Position numbers and translations under genes: made by a program. A stretch of 64,000 bases of DNA, from the NCBI GenBank assembly GCA_016788045.1, contig JAEUTG010000058.1:57971-121970 (forward strand), read 5' to 3'. Positions 51,958-59,763 of the stretch are shown here, piece after piece; positions within the stretch are counted from its first letter, which is position 1; each line of letters begins with the position of its first letter. The notes beneath the pieces are model-generated. The model made no database searches and was not told the origin of the DNA. It was given only the letters and a program-made list of their open reading frames with translations. Source of the stretch: Bacteroidales bacterium (GTDB lineage: Bacteria > Bacteroidota > Bacteroidia > Bacteroidales > Lentimicrobiaceae).

Positions 51958-53889
51958 ATGGAGATATTCCTGAAAGCAACGAGAATTACTTTCCTTTTAA
52001 TGATATCTGTGGTAATACCGGTTTTTACACTTGCACAGGATCAGAGGGAGGGTAAGGAGGTTAAATACCACAAGAAGGCACTGGCTTATTACAACGCTTC
52101 TGCTTATGAAGAAGCTTTGTCGGAAGTTGGGAAAGCGCTTAAAATCAATAACACCTACATTGAAGCCTGGTTGCTTTCCGGTGATATTCATGCCATTCTT
52201 GGCAACACCAGGGAAGCCATCAGCAGTTATCAGAAGGCGATTGCCATTGACCACAATTTCTTTCCACCGGCGGTTTATATCCTGGCAAATCTGCAGTTTG
52301 GGAACAGGCAATACCGGGATTGTATTGAAAACTATGAGTGGTACCTTCGGTATCCAGAAGCCCGGAATGCAGAAAAGAACAGATCAATGAAGAATCTTGG
52401 CATTGCCAGGTTCAGGCTGGCGGCTATGGAGAATCCCGTGCCCTTCAATCCGGTGAATGCCGGACCGGCGATCAATACGGAGGGTTATGAGTTCGTGAAT
52501 TCCATCACCCCGGATGGTTCTGCGCTCTATTTTACCAGAAGGATGACCACAGGCAGGGCGCTGGATGAAGATTTCTTTGTGGCAAAAAGGCAGAGTGATG
52601 ATTCCTGGTTTACTGCCGGTCCACTGGGGCCTCCGGTGAATACGGAGGGGGATGAAGGGGCCCTTTGTATTTCGCCCGACGGGCAATTGCTGTTTTTTTC
52701 TGCCTGCAACCGACCTGACGGGTATGGCAGCTGCGACTTGTATTTTTCGAAAAAGGAAGGAAGCGGCTGGGGAATCCCGCGGAACCTCGGACCTGTGGTC
52801 AACAGCCAGTACTGGGAATCACAGCCGGCTTTTTCACCGGATGGGAAAACCCTGATATTTGTGAGCAACCGTCCCGGAGGCTCCGGAAGCAGTGATCTCT
52901 GGATAAGCCGGATGAAAGCCGATGAAACATGGACAGTCCCGCAGAACGCCGGTCCGGTCATCAACACCCCGGAATCAGAGCGGGCTCCCTTCATCCACCC
53001 CGATGGACAAACCTTGTATTTTTCATCCAAAGGACATCCGGGAATGGGAGAGGGCGATATCTTTTTCAGCAGGGCCGGAGATGCAGGGCAGTGGTCGCAA
53101 CCGGTGAACCTTGGTTATCCGCTGAATACCGAAGAAGATGAAGTTACCTTTCTGGTTGACAATGAAGGAAAGTATGCTTATTTCTCTTCAGCCGCAAAAG
53201 GCGGATACGGACTTCAGGATATTTACCGGGCTGAATTGCCGGAAGGTGCCCGACCCCTGCCGGTTACCTATATGAAGGGAATTGTGAGCGACAGTATCAC
53301 CGGGCGCCTGCTGGGGGCATCCTTTACACTCACCGATCTCAGAGACGGCAGAGAGGTGGTTCAGTCACAGTCAGACCCTGTGACGGGTGATTTTCTGGTC
53401 TGTATCCCTTCCGGAAGAAACTATGCACTCACGGTTGAAAAGAAAGGTTACCTCTTTTACTCGGTACACTTTGAGTTGAAAAGTGAAGCTGGAATTCAGG
53501 CCCCTTATCTCAGGAATGTGCTGCTCAAACCCATCAGGGAGGGCGAAGCCATTGTTTTACGCAATATATTCTTTGAAACTGACAGTGCTCGTTTGTTGCC
53601 AGAGTCAGAAACAGAGCTGAACGTTTTGTTTGATCTGCTGAAAAGGAATCAGGGACTGAAAATTGAAATAACCGGCCACACCGACAACAGTGGCACTCCA
53701 GCCTGGAACCGGCAATTGTCGGAGAGCAGGGCCAGGTCAGTCTATGATTACCTGGTTAACCGCGGAATTGACGGTAACCGGCTTCGTTTTTCCGGCGCAG
53801 GAGCTGAAAGGCCGGTCGCTGACAATTCCACACCGGAAGGCCGTGCAATGAACAGAAGAACCGAATTCAGGGTAACGGGATTGAACTGA
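51958..53889 (+). CDS. PorE-like T9SS component: TPR, propeller, CRD, OmpA domains
   Basis: 643 aa from the ATG at 51958, giving a signal peptide (TFLLMISVVIPVFTLAQ, residues about 11-27). Four parts follow, in the order described for PorE. TPRs at about 36-145 (AYEEALSEVGKALKIN, NTREAISSYQKAIAID). A PD40 propeller at about 170-435 (ESQPAFSPDGKTLIFVSNRP). A carboxypeptidase-regulatory-like domain at about 437-515 (GIVSDSITGRLLGASFTL). An OmpA peptidoglycan-binding domain at about 525-643 (ITGHTDNSGTPAWNRQLSES). PorE is thought to anchor the T9SS complex to peptidoglycan. The usual lipobox Cys is not seen at the cleavage site. Other OmpA/TPR proteins share parts of this plan, so PorE itself versus a paralogue is open. 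Confidence 0.87.
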   Translation: MEIFLKATRITFLLMISVVIPVFTLAQDQREGKEVKYHKKALAYYNASAYEEALSEVGKALKINNTYIEAWLLSGDIHAILGNTREAISSYQKAIAIDHNFFPPAVYILANLQFGNRQYRDCIENYEWYLRYPEARNAEKNRSMKNLGIARFRLAAMENPVPFNPVNAGPAINTEGYEFVNSITPDGSALYFTRRMTTGRALDEDFFVAKRQSDDSWFTAGPLGPPVNTEGDEGALCISPDGQLLFFSACNRPDGYGSCDLYFSKKEGSGWGIPRNLGPVVNSQYWESQPAFSPDGKTLIFVSNRPGGSGSSDLWISRMKADETWTVPQNAGPVINTPESERAPFIHPDGQTLYFSSKGHPGMGEGDIFFSRAGDAGQWSQPVNLGYPLNTEEDEVTFLVDNEGKYAYFSSAAKGGYGLQDIYRAELPEGARPLPVTYMKGIVSDSITGRLLGASFTLTDLRDGREVVQSQSDPVTGDFLVCIPSGRNYALTVEKKGYLFYSVHFELKSEAGIQAPYLRNVLLKPIREGEAIVLRNIFFETDSARLLPESETELNVLFDLLKRNQGLKIEITGHTDNSGTPAWNRQLSESRARSVYDYLVNRGIDGNRLRFSGAGAERPVADNSTPEGRAMNRRTEFRVTGLN

Positions 53890-53946
53890 GCTGCTTTTTA
53901 CGGTACTGAGCGAAGATTTTAAAGCAAAGTGCTGAACGCTATTTGT

Positions 53947-53954
53947 TAACTTTG
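53947..53954 (+). promoter_or_regulatory. -7 box (TAACTTTG)
   Basis: TAACTTTG lies 28 bp upstream of the ATG at 53983 and fits TAnnTTTG, so the 882-aa gene probably has its own promoter despite following the porE-like gene closely. No clear -33 box. Confidence 0.5.
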
Positions 53955-53982
53955 CCCCGACCAGAAAATTCCCTGATTCACT

Positions 53983-56631
53983 ATGCGCCGGTTGCTGTTG
54001 CTGATACTCTCCATTTGTTTTTTACAGTCGTTTCTGAGTGCTCAATCCATTTATTCAATTCAGCAGGATGCTTCCCGGGAGTTCCGGATCAATGGTTCAC
54101 GCAAGGCTTCGAAATATACCAACCAGGTAATCAAACAGCTGGCTCTGGCGCATCTGAAGACTCCGGAAAACACCAGCTTCAGGTTTTTATACAATTACGG
54201 GGCAAGCGTCAATTACCGTCATGACAACCTGCTCGGTGTTTCAGTAGCGTTCACTCCGGAAACAGCCACCGGCGATGTAGATGTTCAGGACTTCAATATC
54301 CGTGATCTGCTCATACCGGGATGGTGCAACCTCAGAATCTCTGTGGTTCATCCGGTCAGGGGTGAGGTTTTTTCATCTCTGCATGAAAAGGTGGACCTGC
54401 GTCTGCTGATTGCAGGGGCAGAATTGGCTGCTTTCCCCGACAGCCTGTGGACTGCCGGGAGCCGTCTGGGTGTTGAATTCACGGATTTTGATTTTGATGA
54501 ACAGGGATATAAAACGGTAGAGAAAGAGTTGTTTGCCATCCGTGACTACAATGCTGCAGCTTCACTGGCCGATACCCTGGAAACCCTGATCAGGAAGAAA
54601 CGCATCCGTCAGACATCCGCAGAAGAGGCTTTTCTTACCTATTCATTGCTCAGCAGAGGGGTTTTTCTGCTCAGGCAGGCAAGAAACCAATCCACGTTGA
54701 TTGTGCCTGGTGACGATCCTGCAAAGCTGTTGACCAAATACCCGGTGGTCAGATTCCGGTTCCGCGAACTGACCGGTTTTTACCATCAGGAAGGCATTGC
54801 GGTACCCTTGTCGGGAGATACTTACCTAAACCTTTCAGAGGCTTATGGCAGGGGTGTTCAGCAAGCGTTGCAACTGTCACAGAGGGTGGATTATTACAGC
54901 AGCCCGTTTTATTACCGGTTGTTTTCCAATTCCATAACGGCTGCAGCTATTGCCGGGGCTGGCAGTGAAATTGACCGTTTTACCAGAGAGCATCGTCTCC
55001 GGCAGGCAGATTTCAGGTTGCTTTCGCACCGGATACTGGACAGCTATGCCAATGAAATTGAGAAATTGTCTGACGAAGGAAGGTTTGCCGAAGCAGCAGA
55101 TCTTTCAGTGGCTGCTGTCAGGTTTGCCGCGGCCAACCCGATGATTCCGGTTGAAGAAAGGTTGAAAAGCATGATGACCCAGGCCAGGAAGGGACTGATT
55201 TCTTCTTACATCCGCATTGTGCAGAAAGCTCTCGACAACAACCTTTCTGTGCTGGCCGACAAATACCTTTCAGAAGCACAGCTTTATGCTGAAAAGTATG
55301 GTCTGAATGCCGGAGATTCAGCCGGATTTGCCGGGTTGTACACCGTTTTATCAGGAAAAAACATTAAAGCCGGCAATGAATTTCTGTTAAACGGGAATTT
55401 TCAGGCTGCACTTCCTGAATTTGAAAAGGCTGTAGCCGCTTCTGAGCTTTACCACCTGAGCGAACTTGCTGTGAGGGCAGAGGAAGGCAGGCAAAAAGCT
55501 GTAAAAGGGATTTATCAGCAACACTATAGCAAAGCGGTTGCCCTGCTGAAAGCAGGTTACGCTGCCCAGGCAAAGCAGAAGCTGGATGAAGCCGGATTGT
55601 TTGCTTCCGGTTATCCGGCTTTTCAGCCTGATCCGGTGTCTGCTGACAGTCTGTATGCCCGGATTGCCCTGGTGAGTTATCAGGGTCTGCTGAAAAGTTC
55701 AGATGAGTTGAGCAGGGCCGGGCAATATGCTGCCGCGACTGATAAACTGCTTGAAGCTGAGCTCCTGCAGCGGCGATACCCTTCGATTTTCAGCAATCAG
55801 TTTGACAGTCTGGTGAGCAATGCGGGTTTCAGAACCATCAACAACCTGCTCACGGAGGCGAAGTCAAAACTATGGTCCGGGGAAGCTGAACCGGCACTCA
55901 GCAAATCGGCTGAAGCCATGGAACTGGCAAAGATTCTGGGATTGGCAGGCAATCAGGAGATAAAAAGACAGTATGCTTCGGTGATGGCCATTGCCGATGA
56001 GGCCCTCTGCAACCAGGAAAAAGGCGAACTGACTTCCCTGCTGCATTCAGCAGAAGACCATTTTGTACACAACCGTTTCGAGGAGGCTGGGGCTATTGTG
56101 CTGAAAGCCCGTGAACTGATTTACGCCAGATCAGGCTGTGGCCTGAATACCGCTGAGCTTAACCTCCTGACGGAGAAGTATAAACATCCGCTTCGGTGGC
56201 ATGAAACCGTAAAGTCGGCTGGGACGATGATTGAAGCCGGTGATTTCATCAGGGGAATCGAAGCACTTCAGCAGGCGGGTGCCCTGTTTACTTATTATCG
56301 TCTGGATACCCTCGGACTGCTCAACACCGGCCTGTTCGATCTGGCCATGGGTTCGGATTACCTACCGTTTATCAAACACGCAACCGGCTATTATACTACA
56401 CGAGGAGACCTGGACAAAGCCCTGGCATTGCTCGATAATATGAGAATCTCCGGAGCCACCGCTGCAGAAACTGCCGGATTTCAGGAGAGCCTTGCCCGCG
56501 AACTGGCATCGCGTGATCTCGCCGATACAGACCTGCTCAACCTGAAAACCATGCTTAAAGTTTATACCTCTGGCAATAAATGGTACCGAAAGTTCGCAGA
56601 AGTTTATACCTACCATGTTGAAAACAGATGA
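53983..56631 (+). CDS. Large secreted helical-repeat protein, function unknown
   Basis: An 882-aa protein with signal peptide MRRLLLLILSICFLQSFLSA. Residues about 25-165 are mixed and contain a beta-rich part (NLLGVSVAFTPETATGDVDV). From about 170 to the end it is nearly all helical, with TPR-like units (GNFQAALPEFEKAVAASELY, HYSKAVALLKAGYAAQAKQK, GQYAAATDKLLEAELLQRRY). No T9SS sorting domain, lipobox or OmpA domain, so it is probably periplasmic. I do not recognise the family. It lies 93 bp after the PorE-like gene on the same strand. A scaffold or accessory role for T9SS is possible but rests on position only. Confidence 0.75.
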   Translation: MRRLLLLILSICFLQSFLSAQSIYSIQQDASREFRINGSRKASKYTNQVIKQLALAHLKTPENTSFRFLYNYGASVNYRHDNLLGVSVAFTPETATGDVDVQDFNIRDLLIPGWCNLRISVVHPVRGEVFSSLHEKVDLRLLIAGAELAAFPDSLWTAGSRLGVEFTDFDFDEQGYKTVEKELFAIRDYNAAASLADTLETLIRKKRIRQTSAEEAFLTYSLLSRGVFLLRQARNQSTLIVPGDDPAKLLTKYPVVRFRFRELTGFYHQEGIAVPLSGDTYLNLSEAYGRGVQQALQLSQRVDYYSSPFYYRLFSNSITAAAIAGAGSEIDRFTREHRLRQADFRLLSHRILDSYANEIEKLSDEGRFAEAADLSVAAVRFAAANPMIPVEERLKSMMTQARKGLISSYIRIVQKALDNNLSVLADKYLSEAQLYAEKYGLNAGDSAGFAGLYTVLSGKNIKAGNEFLLNGNFQAALPEFEKAVAASELYHLSELAVRAEEGRQKAVKGIYQQHYSKAVALLKAGYAAQAKQKLDEAGLFASGYPAFQPDPVSADSLYARIALVSYQGLLKSSDELSRAGQYAAATDKLLEAELLQRRYPSIFSNQFDSLVSNAGFRTINNLLTEAKSKLWSGEAEPALSKSAEAMELAKILGLAGNQEIKRQYASVMAIADEALCNQEKGELTSLLHSAEDHFVHNRFEEAGAIVLKARELIYARSGCGLNTAELNLLTEKYKHPLRWHETVKSAGTMIEAGDFIRGIEALQQAGALFTYYRLDTLGLLNTGLFDLAMGSDYLPFIKHATGYYTTRGDLDKALALLDNMRISGATAAETAGFQESLARELASRDLADTDLLNLKTMLKVYTSGNKWYRKFAEVYTYHVENR

Positions 56632-56668
56632 TTGCTGAATGAGGGTGGCTGTTATTCAAATGTTTTCT

Positions 56669-56676
56669 TATGTTTG
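56669..56676 (+). promoter_or_regulatory. -7 box (TATGTTTG) of pepE
   Basis: TATGTTTG lies 43 bp upstream of the pepE ATG and fits TAnnTTTG. No clear -33 box. Confidence 0.45.
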
Positions 56677-56719
56677 CATAACAGTTATCCCATTTTAACA
56701 ACACTATAAAACTTTTAAA

Positions 56720-57430
56720 ATGAAGCTTTTACTCATCAGCAATTCAACCAACCCGGGCGAAGAGTATCTTGGCTGGCCACGGAATGATATCAAAAACTTT
56801 CTGGACGGAACCGGGGTGAAACGGGTTCTTTTTATTCCGTATGCAGGTGTTACCGTATCATACGATGCTTATGAGGAGAAGGTAAAAGCAGTATTCAGGC
56901 TGATGGGTTATGATCTTTATTCTGTGCATCACGAAGCTGACCCGGTGTATGCAGTCGCCAATGCCGAAGCCATTGCAGTGGGTGGTGGCAATACTTTTCA
57001 CCTGGTTCATGAGTTGCACCGCACCGGACTGATGCAGGCTATCCGGGGACGGGCGCTGGCTGGAATTCCATACATCGGATGGAGTGCCGGGTCCAATGTT
57101 GCCTGTCCGACCCTGCGCACCACCAACGATATGCCGATTGTTGAACCGGCCAGTTTTGATTGTATGAACCTGGTTCCTTTTCAGATCAATCCTCATTATC
57201 TGGATGCCCATCCCGAAGGGCATGGCGGAGAAACCCGCGAACAGCGCATCGAAGAGTTCATTACCATCAATCCGAAGATCTTCGTTGCCGGATTGCGCGA
57301 AGCAACTTCCCTGATTTACGAAGGTGGTCAGCTCAAACTGGTGGGTCGTCATCCAATGCGGGTTTTCAGAAAGGGCAGCGCTCCCCGTGAAGTGATGCCG
57401 GGTAGTGAAGTCGATTTTCTGATGATCTGA
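56720..57430 (+). CDS. pepE: Dipeptidase E (alpha-aspartyl dipeptidase)
   Basis: A 236-aa cytosolic serine peptidase of family S51 that cleaves Asp-X dipeptides. It shows the conserved IPYAGV near residue 39, AVGGGNTFHLVHELHRTGL near 86-104, and the nucleophile elbow GWSAGSNVACP with Ser122. TTNDMPIVEP carries the conserved Asp, and QINPHYLDAHPEGHGGETRE the conserved His region. Length and order match PepE. Single gene with its own promoter box. Confidence 0.95.
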   Translation: MKLLLISNSTNPGEEYLGWPRNDIKNFLDGTGVKRVLFIPYAGVTVSYDAYEEKVKAVFRLMGYDLYSVHHEADPVYAVANAEAIAVGGGNTFHLVHELHRTGLMQAIRGRALAGIPYIGWSAGSNVACPTLRTTNDMPIVEPASFDCMNLVPFQINPHYLDAHPEGHGGETREQRIEEFITINPKIFVAGLREATSLIYEGGQLKLVGRHPMRVFRKGSAPREVMPGSEVDFLMI

Positions 57431-57444
57431 AAGTAAGATAACAA

Positions 57445-57564
57445 ATAACCTGTTGTGCGTTTGAATCGCGATATTGCTGACAATGAGTCATGTTGAGCGG
57501 TTCCGGCAGATATCGGAACGAAACATGGAATCAATTCCGAAAATACTGATATCCAACAGGTTAT
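57445..57564. repeat. 120-bp element with 11-bp terminal inverted repeats
   Basis: ATAACCTGTTG at 57445-57455 and CAACAGGTTAT at 57554-57564 are perfect inverted copies. Nested inside are CATGTT / AACATG (57489-57494, 57522-57527) and GTTCCG / CGGAAC around an 8-nt loop (57499-57518). It fills the 200-bp gap between pepE and the superoxide dismutase gene. It could be a MITE remnant or a structured 3' RNA. Confidence 0.55.
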
Positions 57565-57633
57565 GTCAATTTATACACAGCAAAATCACAAACAAGCTGA
57601 ATAAACCCATCATTAACCGTAAACCCATTTGCC

Positions 57634-58209
57634 ATGAAATTTGAATTACCCCCGCTTCCTTATGCACCGGAAGCCCTGGAGCCGGTCATCAGTGCTTCAA
57701 CCATCAGCTTTCATCACGGAAAACACCATCAGGCTTACGTGAACAACCTCAACAACCTGATACCCGGAACCCGTTTCGAAAACAGCAGCCTTGAGCAGAT
57801 TATTCTGGAAGCCGAAGGCGGAATCTTCAACAATGGGGCTCAGGTCTGGAACCACACATTTTATTGGGAAAGCCTGGGTGGAAAAGGCAGCGCACCTGCT
57901 GGTAAACTGCTGGCCATGATCAACGACGCTTTTGGTTCTTTTGAGAAATTCAAAGAGCAGTTTGCTGATGCAGCAGTAAAACAGTTTGGCTCAGGGTGGG
58001 CATGGCTGGTGGTGAATGCCGAAGGCAAACTCGCCATTACCACAACCTCAAACGCCGGAAATCCCATGCGCGACGGTCTGCAGCCGATCTTCACCTGCGA
58101 TGTTTGGGAGCATGCTTACTATCTTGATTTCCAGAACAGACGCCCCGACTATGTCAAAGCATTCTGGGAAATTGTCAACTGGGAAAAGGTCGCTGAGCGG
58201 CTTGGCTGA
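57634..58209 (+). CDS. sodB: Iron/manganese superoxide dismutase
   Basis: A 191-aa cytosolic enzyme that dismutates superoxide. Metal ligands are His27 (FHHGKHHQAYV), His74 (VWNHTFYW), Asp156 and His160 (TCDVWEHAYYLDF). The Gln-containing stretch KQFGSGWAWLV is conserved. The sequence AQVWNHTFYWESL with Gln70 is typical of iron-type or cambialistic enzymes as found in Bacteroides, which use Fe or Mn by oxygen status. A terminator follows. Oxidative-stress defence fits an oxygen-exposed anaerobe. Confidence 0.95.
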   Translation: MKFELPPLPYAPEALEPVISASTISFHHGKHHQAYVNNLNNLIPGTRFENSSLEQIILEAEGGIFNNGAQVWNHTFYWESLGGKGSAPAGKLLAMINDAFGSFEKFKEQFADAAVKQFGSGWAWLVVNAEGKLAITTTSNAGNPMRDGLQPIFTCDVWEHAYYLDFQNRRPDYVKAFWEIVNWEKVAERLG

Positions 58210-58238
58210 TTTCCTTCTTTCGACAAAGCATTGCATTG

Positions 58239-58267
58239 GGCTCCGGACACATCCGGAGCCATTTTTT
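58239..58267 (+). terminator. Rho-independent terminator
   Basis: GGCTCCGGA-CACA-TCCGGAGCC, a perfect 9-bp stem, then A and seven T. It lies 29 bp after the sod stop and overlaps the end of the convergent CopZ-like gene. Confidence 0.9.
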
Positions 58268-58479
58268 TAAATCCTTTCTGCCTCAAAACCGTTTTTGCGG
58301 AAAATATTCAGGATTTCTTCCCCGGGTTCAGCCGTTGTGGCCTCCACTGTCAGTATTTTCTGCGGACTCTCAAGGTCTACCTCCCATTTGGTGAGTCCTA
58401 TGATTGAATCCAGCCCGGGTTTTACGGTGGCTACGCAGCCATTGCATTTTAGGTTGGTTCTGAAACGCAGTGTTTCCAT
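58267..58479 (-). CDS. CopZ-like heavy-metal-associated (HMA) protein
   Basis: A 70-aa single HMA domain: LKCNGCVATVKPGLDSIIGL with the CxxC metal site at Cys12/Cys15, then KWEVDLESPQKILTVEA and IFRKNGFEAERI. Such proteins bind Cu(I) or other soft metals and hand them to transporters. It follows the CDF exporter gene by 18 bp on the same strand, so it may supply that exporter or simply share its control. The N in CNGC instead of the more usual M-x-C-x-x-C leaves metal choice open. Confidence 0.88.
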   Translation of the reverse strand: METLRFRTNLKCNGCVATVKPGLDSIIGLTKWEVDLESPQKILTVEATTAEPGEEILNIFRKNGFEAERI

Positions 58480-58497
58480 GTTGAATGAGCTTAAGGT

Positions 58498-59415
58498 TCA
58501 GGAATGACTTTTCAATGCACAATGCTCGTCAAAGCTGTCAATTTCTATGGTGATGTATTCAAATCCAAGTTCTGCGAGTGTATCCCTGACTTCGTGCTTT
58601 ATCCGCGGGTAATCAGCGGCTTGCACTCCGGGCGTTGTTACAACATGCAGGGTGTAAACATGAGCGGTGCCATCGATGCTCCAGGTTCGGACATCGTGGT
58701 AGCTGTCAAGTCCATTGATCTTCATCAGGCCGTCATCAACCTTTTTACGGAGTGATTCTTCCGGGAAAGTCTGAAGGATTATCTTCAACGAGTCCTTCAG
58801 ATTTCTGATGGCATTGAACAGAATAAACACAGCAATCAGAATTCCCAGCAAAGGATCGATCCAGGGGGCATTCGTATATTTCATCACAACAGCACCGATC
58901 AGTACCGCTATCCAGCCCAGCGTATCTTCCAGCAGATGAAGCCTTACCACCCGCTGGTTGATGGAAGATCCGTTTTTTAGCCTGAGTACCGCAGCGCCAT
59001 TGAAAATGATGCCGAGGATGGCCAGCCAGAGCATGCCGTTCTCGTTCACTTCTGCAGGATCAGTGATCAATGGGATGGCCTGTGTAAGTACAAATACCGA
59101 AGCTGCCACGAGGAAAACGGCATTGGCCATGGCAGCCAATACCGGAAACCGTTTATAACCATAAGTGAATCTGCTGTCAGGGCTTCTTTTTGCCAGCTTC
59201 TCGGCATACCATGCGAGACCTAATGCGAAAGTGTCGCCGAGGTCATGCAGGGCATCGGAAATAATGGCGATGGAGTTGGTGAAGAGGCCACCGGCAATCT
59301 CGATGATGGTAAAGGCAGCATTCAGAAAGAAAGCTGCTGCGATTCCGGAGCTCTGCCCCTGATGGGGGTGGTGATGCGGATGCCCTGCTGAGTGCCTGTG
59401 TGCGTGATGTTCCAT
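58498..59415 (-). CDS. CDF-family divalent metal (zinc-type) exporter
   Basis: 305 aa. The N-terminus is His-rich (HHAHRHSAGHPHHHPHQG), a likely zinc-binding tail. Six TM helices follow. The TM2 motif is SDALHDLGDTFALGLAW and the TM5 motif is HLLEDTLGWIAVLIG, giving the HD/HD metal site usual for zinc. The C-terminal cytosolic domain (SYHDVRTWSIDGTAHVYTLH ... EFITIEIDS, here read EYITIEIDSF) is the ferredoxin-like CDF dimer domain. It exports Zn2+ or Cd2+ by proton antiport. A perfect ATTTAGA-N5-TCTAAAT dyad lies 45 bp upstream and may be the operator of the pair. Confidence 0.93.
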   Translation of the reverse strand: MEHHAHRHSAGHPHHHPHQGQSSGIAAAFFLNAAFTIIEIAGGLFTNSIAIISDALHDLGDTFALGLAWYAEKLAKRSPDSRFTYGYKRFPVLAAMANAVFLVAASVFVLTQAIPLITDPAEVNENGMLWLAILGIIFNGAAVLRLKNGSSINQRVVRLHLLEDTLGWIAVLIGAVVMKYTNAPWIDPLLGILIAVFILFNAIRNLKDSLKIILQTFPEESLRKKVDDGLMKINGLDSYHDVRTWSIDGTAHVYTLHVVTTPGVQAADYPRIKHEVRDTLAELGFEYITIEIDSFDEHCALKSHS

Positions 59416-59459
59416 GCACGAATGTTTGTCGGTGAGGTTATGGCAGTTTTGCGGTGCTA

Positions 59460-59478
59460 ATTTAGATTATTTCTAAAT
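59460..59478. promoter_or_regulatory. Dyad ATTTAGA-N5-TCTAAAT upstream of the metal exporter
   Basis: A perfect 7-bp inverted repeat with a 5-nt spacer, 45 bp upstream of the CDF exporter ATG and in the divergent gap to the T9SS cargo gene. Its size fits a dimeric metalloregulator (ArsR-, Fur- or MerR-like). The regulator is not encoded next to it. Confidence 0.5.
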
Positions 59479-59763
59479 ACTTGTCGGGTAAAACCGCCAG
59501 CGATAATTCTAAAAATTTTTTAAAAACTAATCAGACAATGACGAAAAGTGTGATTATTGATGTATTTTTGTGATTGAAAATCAGTTGTGCATAACTGCTT
59601 TCGGGTTCAAACCCTGAAATAGACGGTTTAAGAGTTTAGGTGACTGAGTAAAAAAATGATTGAAAAATTCAGGAAAACTTAAATTCATTTATAAATATGT
59701 CTATTTTTAGATGTTGAAAGCGAGGCAGTATTGCTTAGCTAACAAACTATAAAACAGCAAAGT
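59479..59763. other. AT-rich gap upstream of T9SS cargo gene
   Basis: No gene. A TATTTTTG (59563-59570) fits the -7 consensus but is about 190 bp from the next ATG, so a long leader would be needed. No stem of note. Confidence 0.4.
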
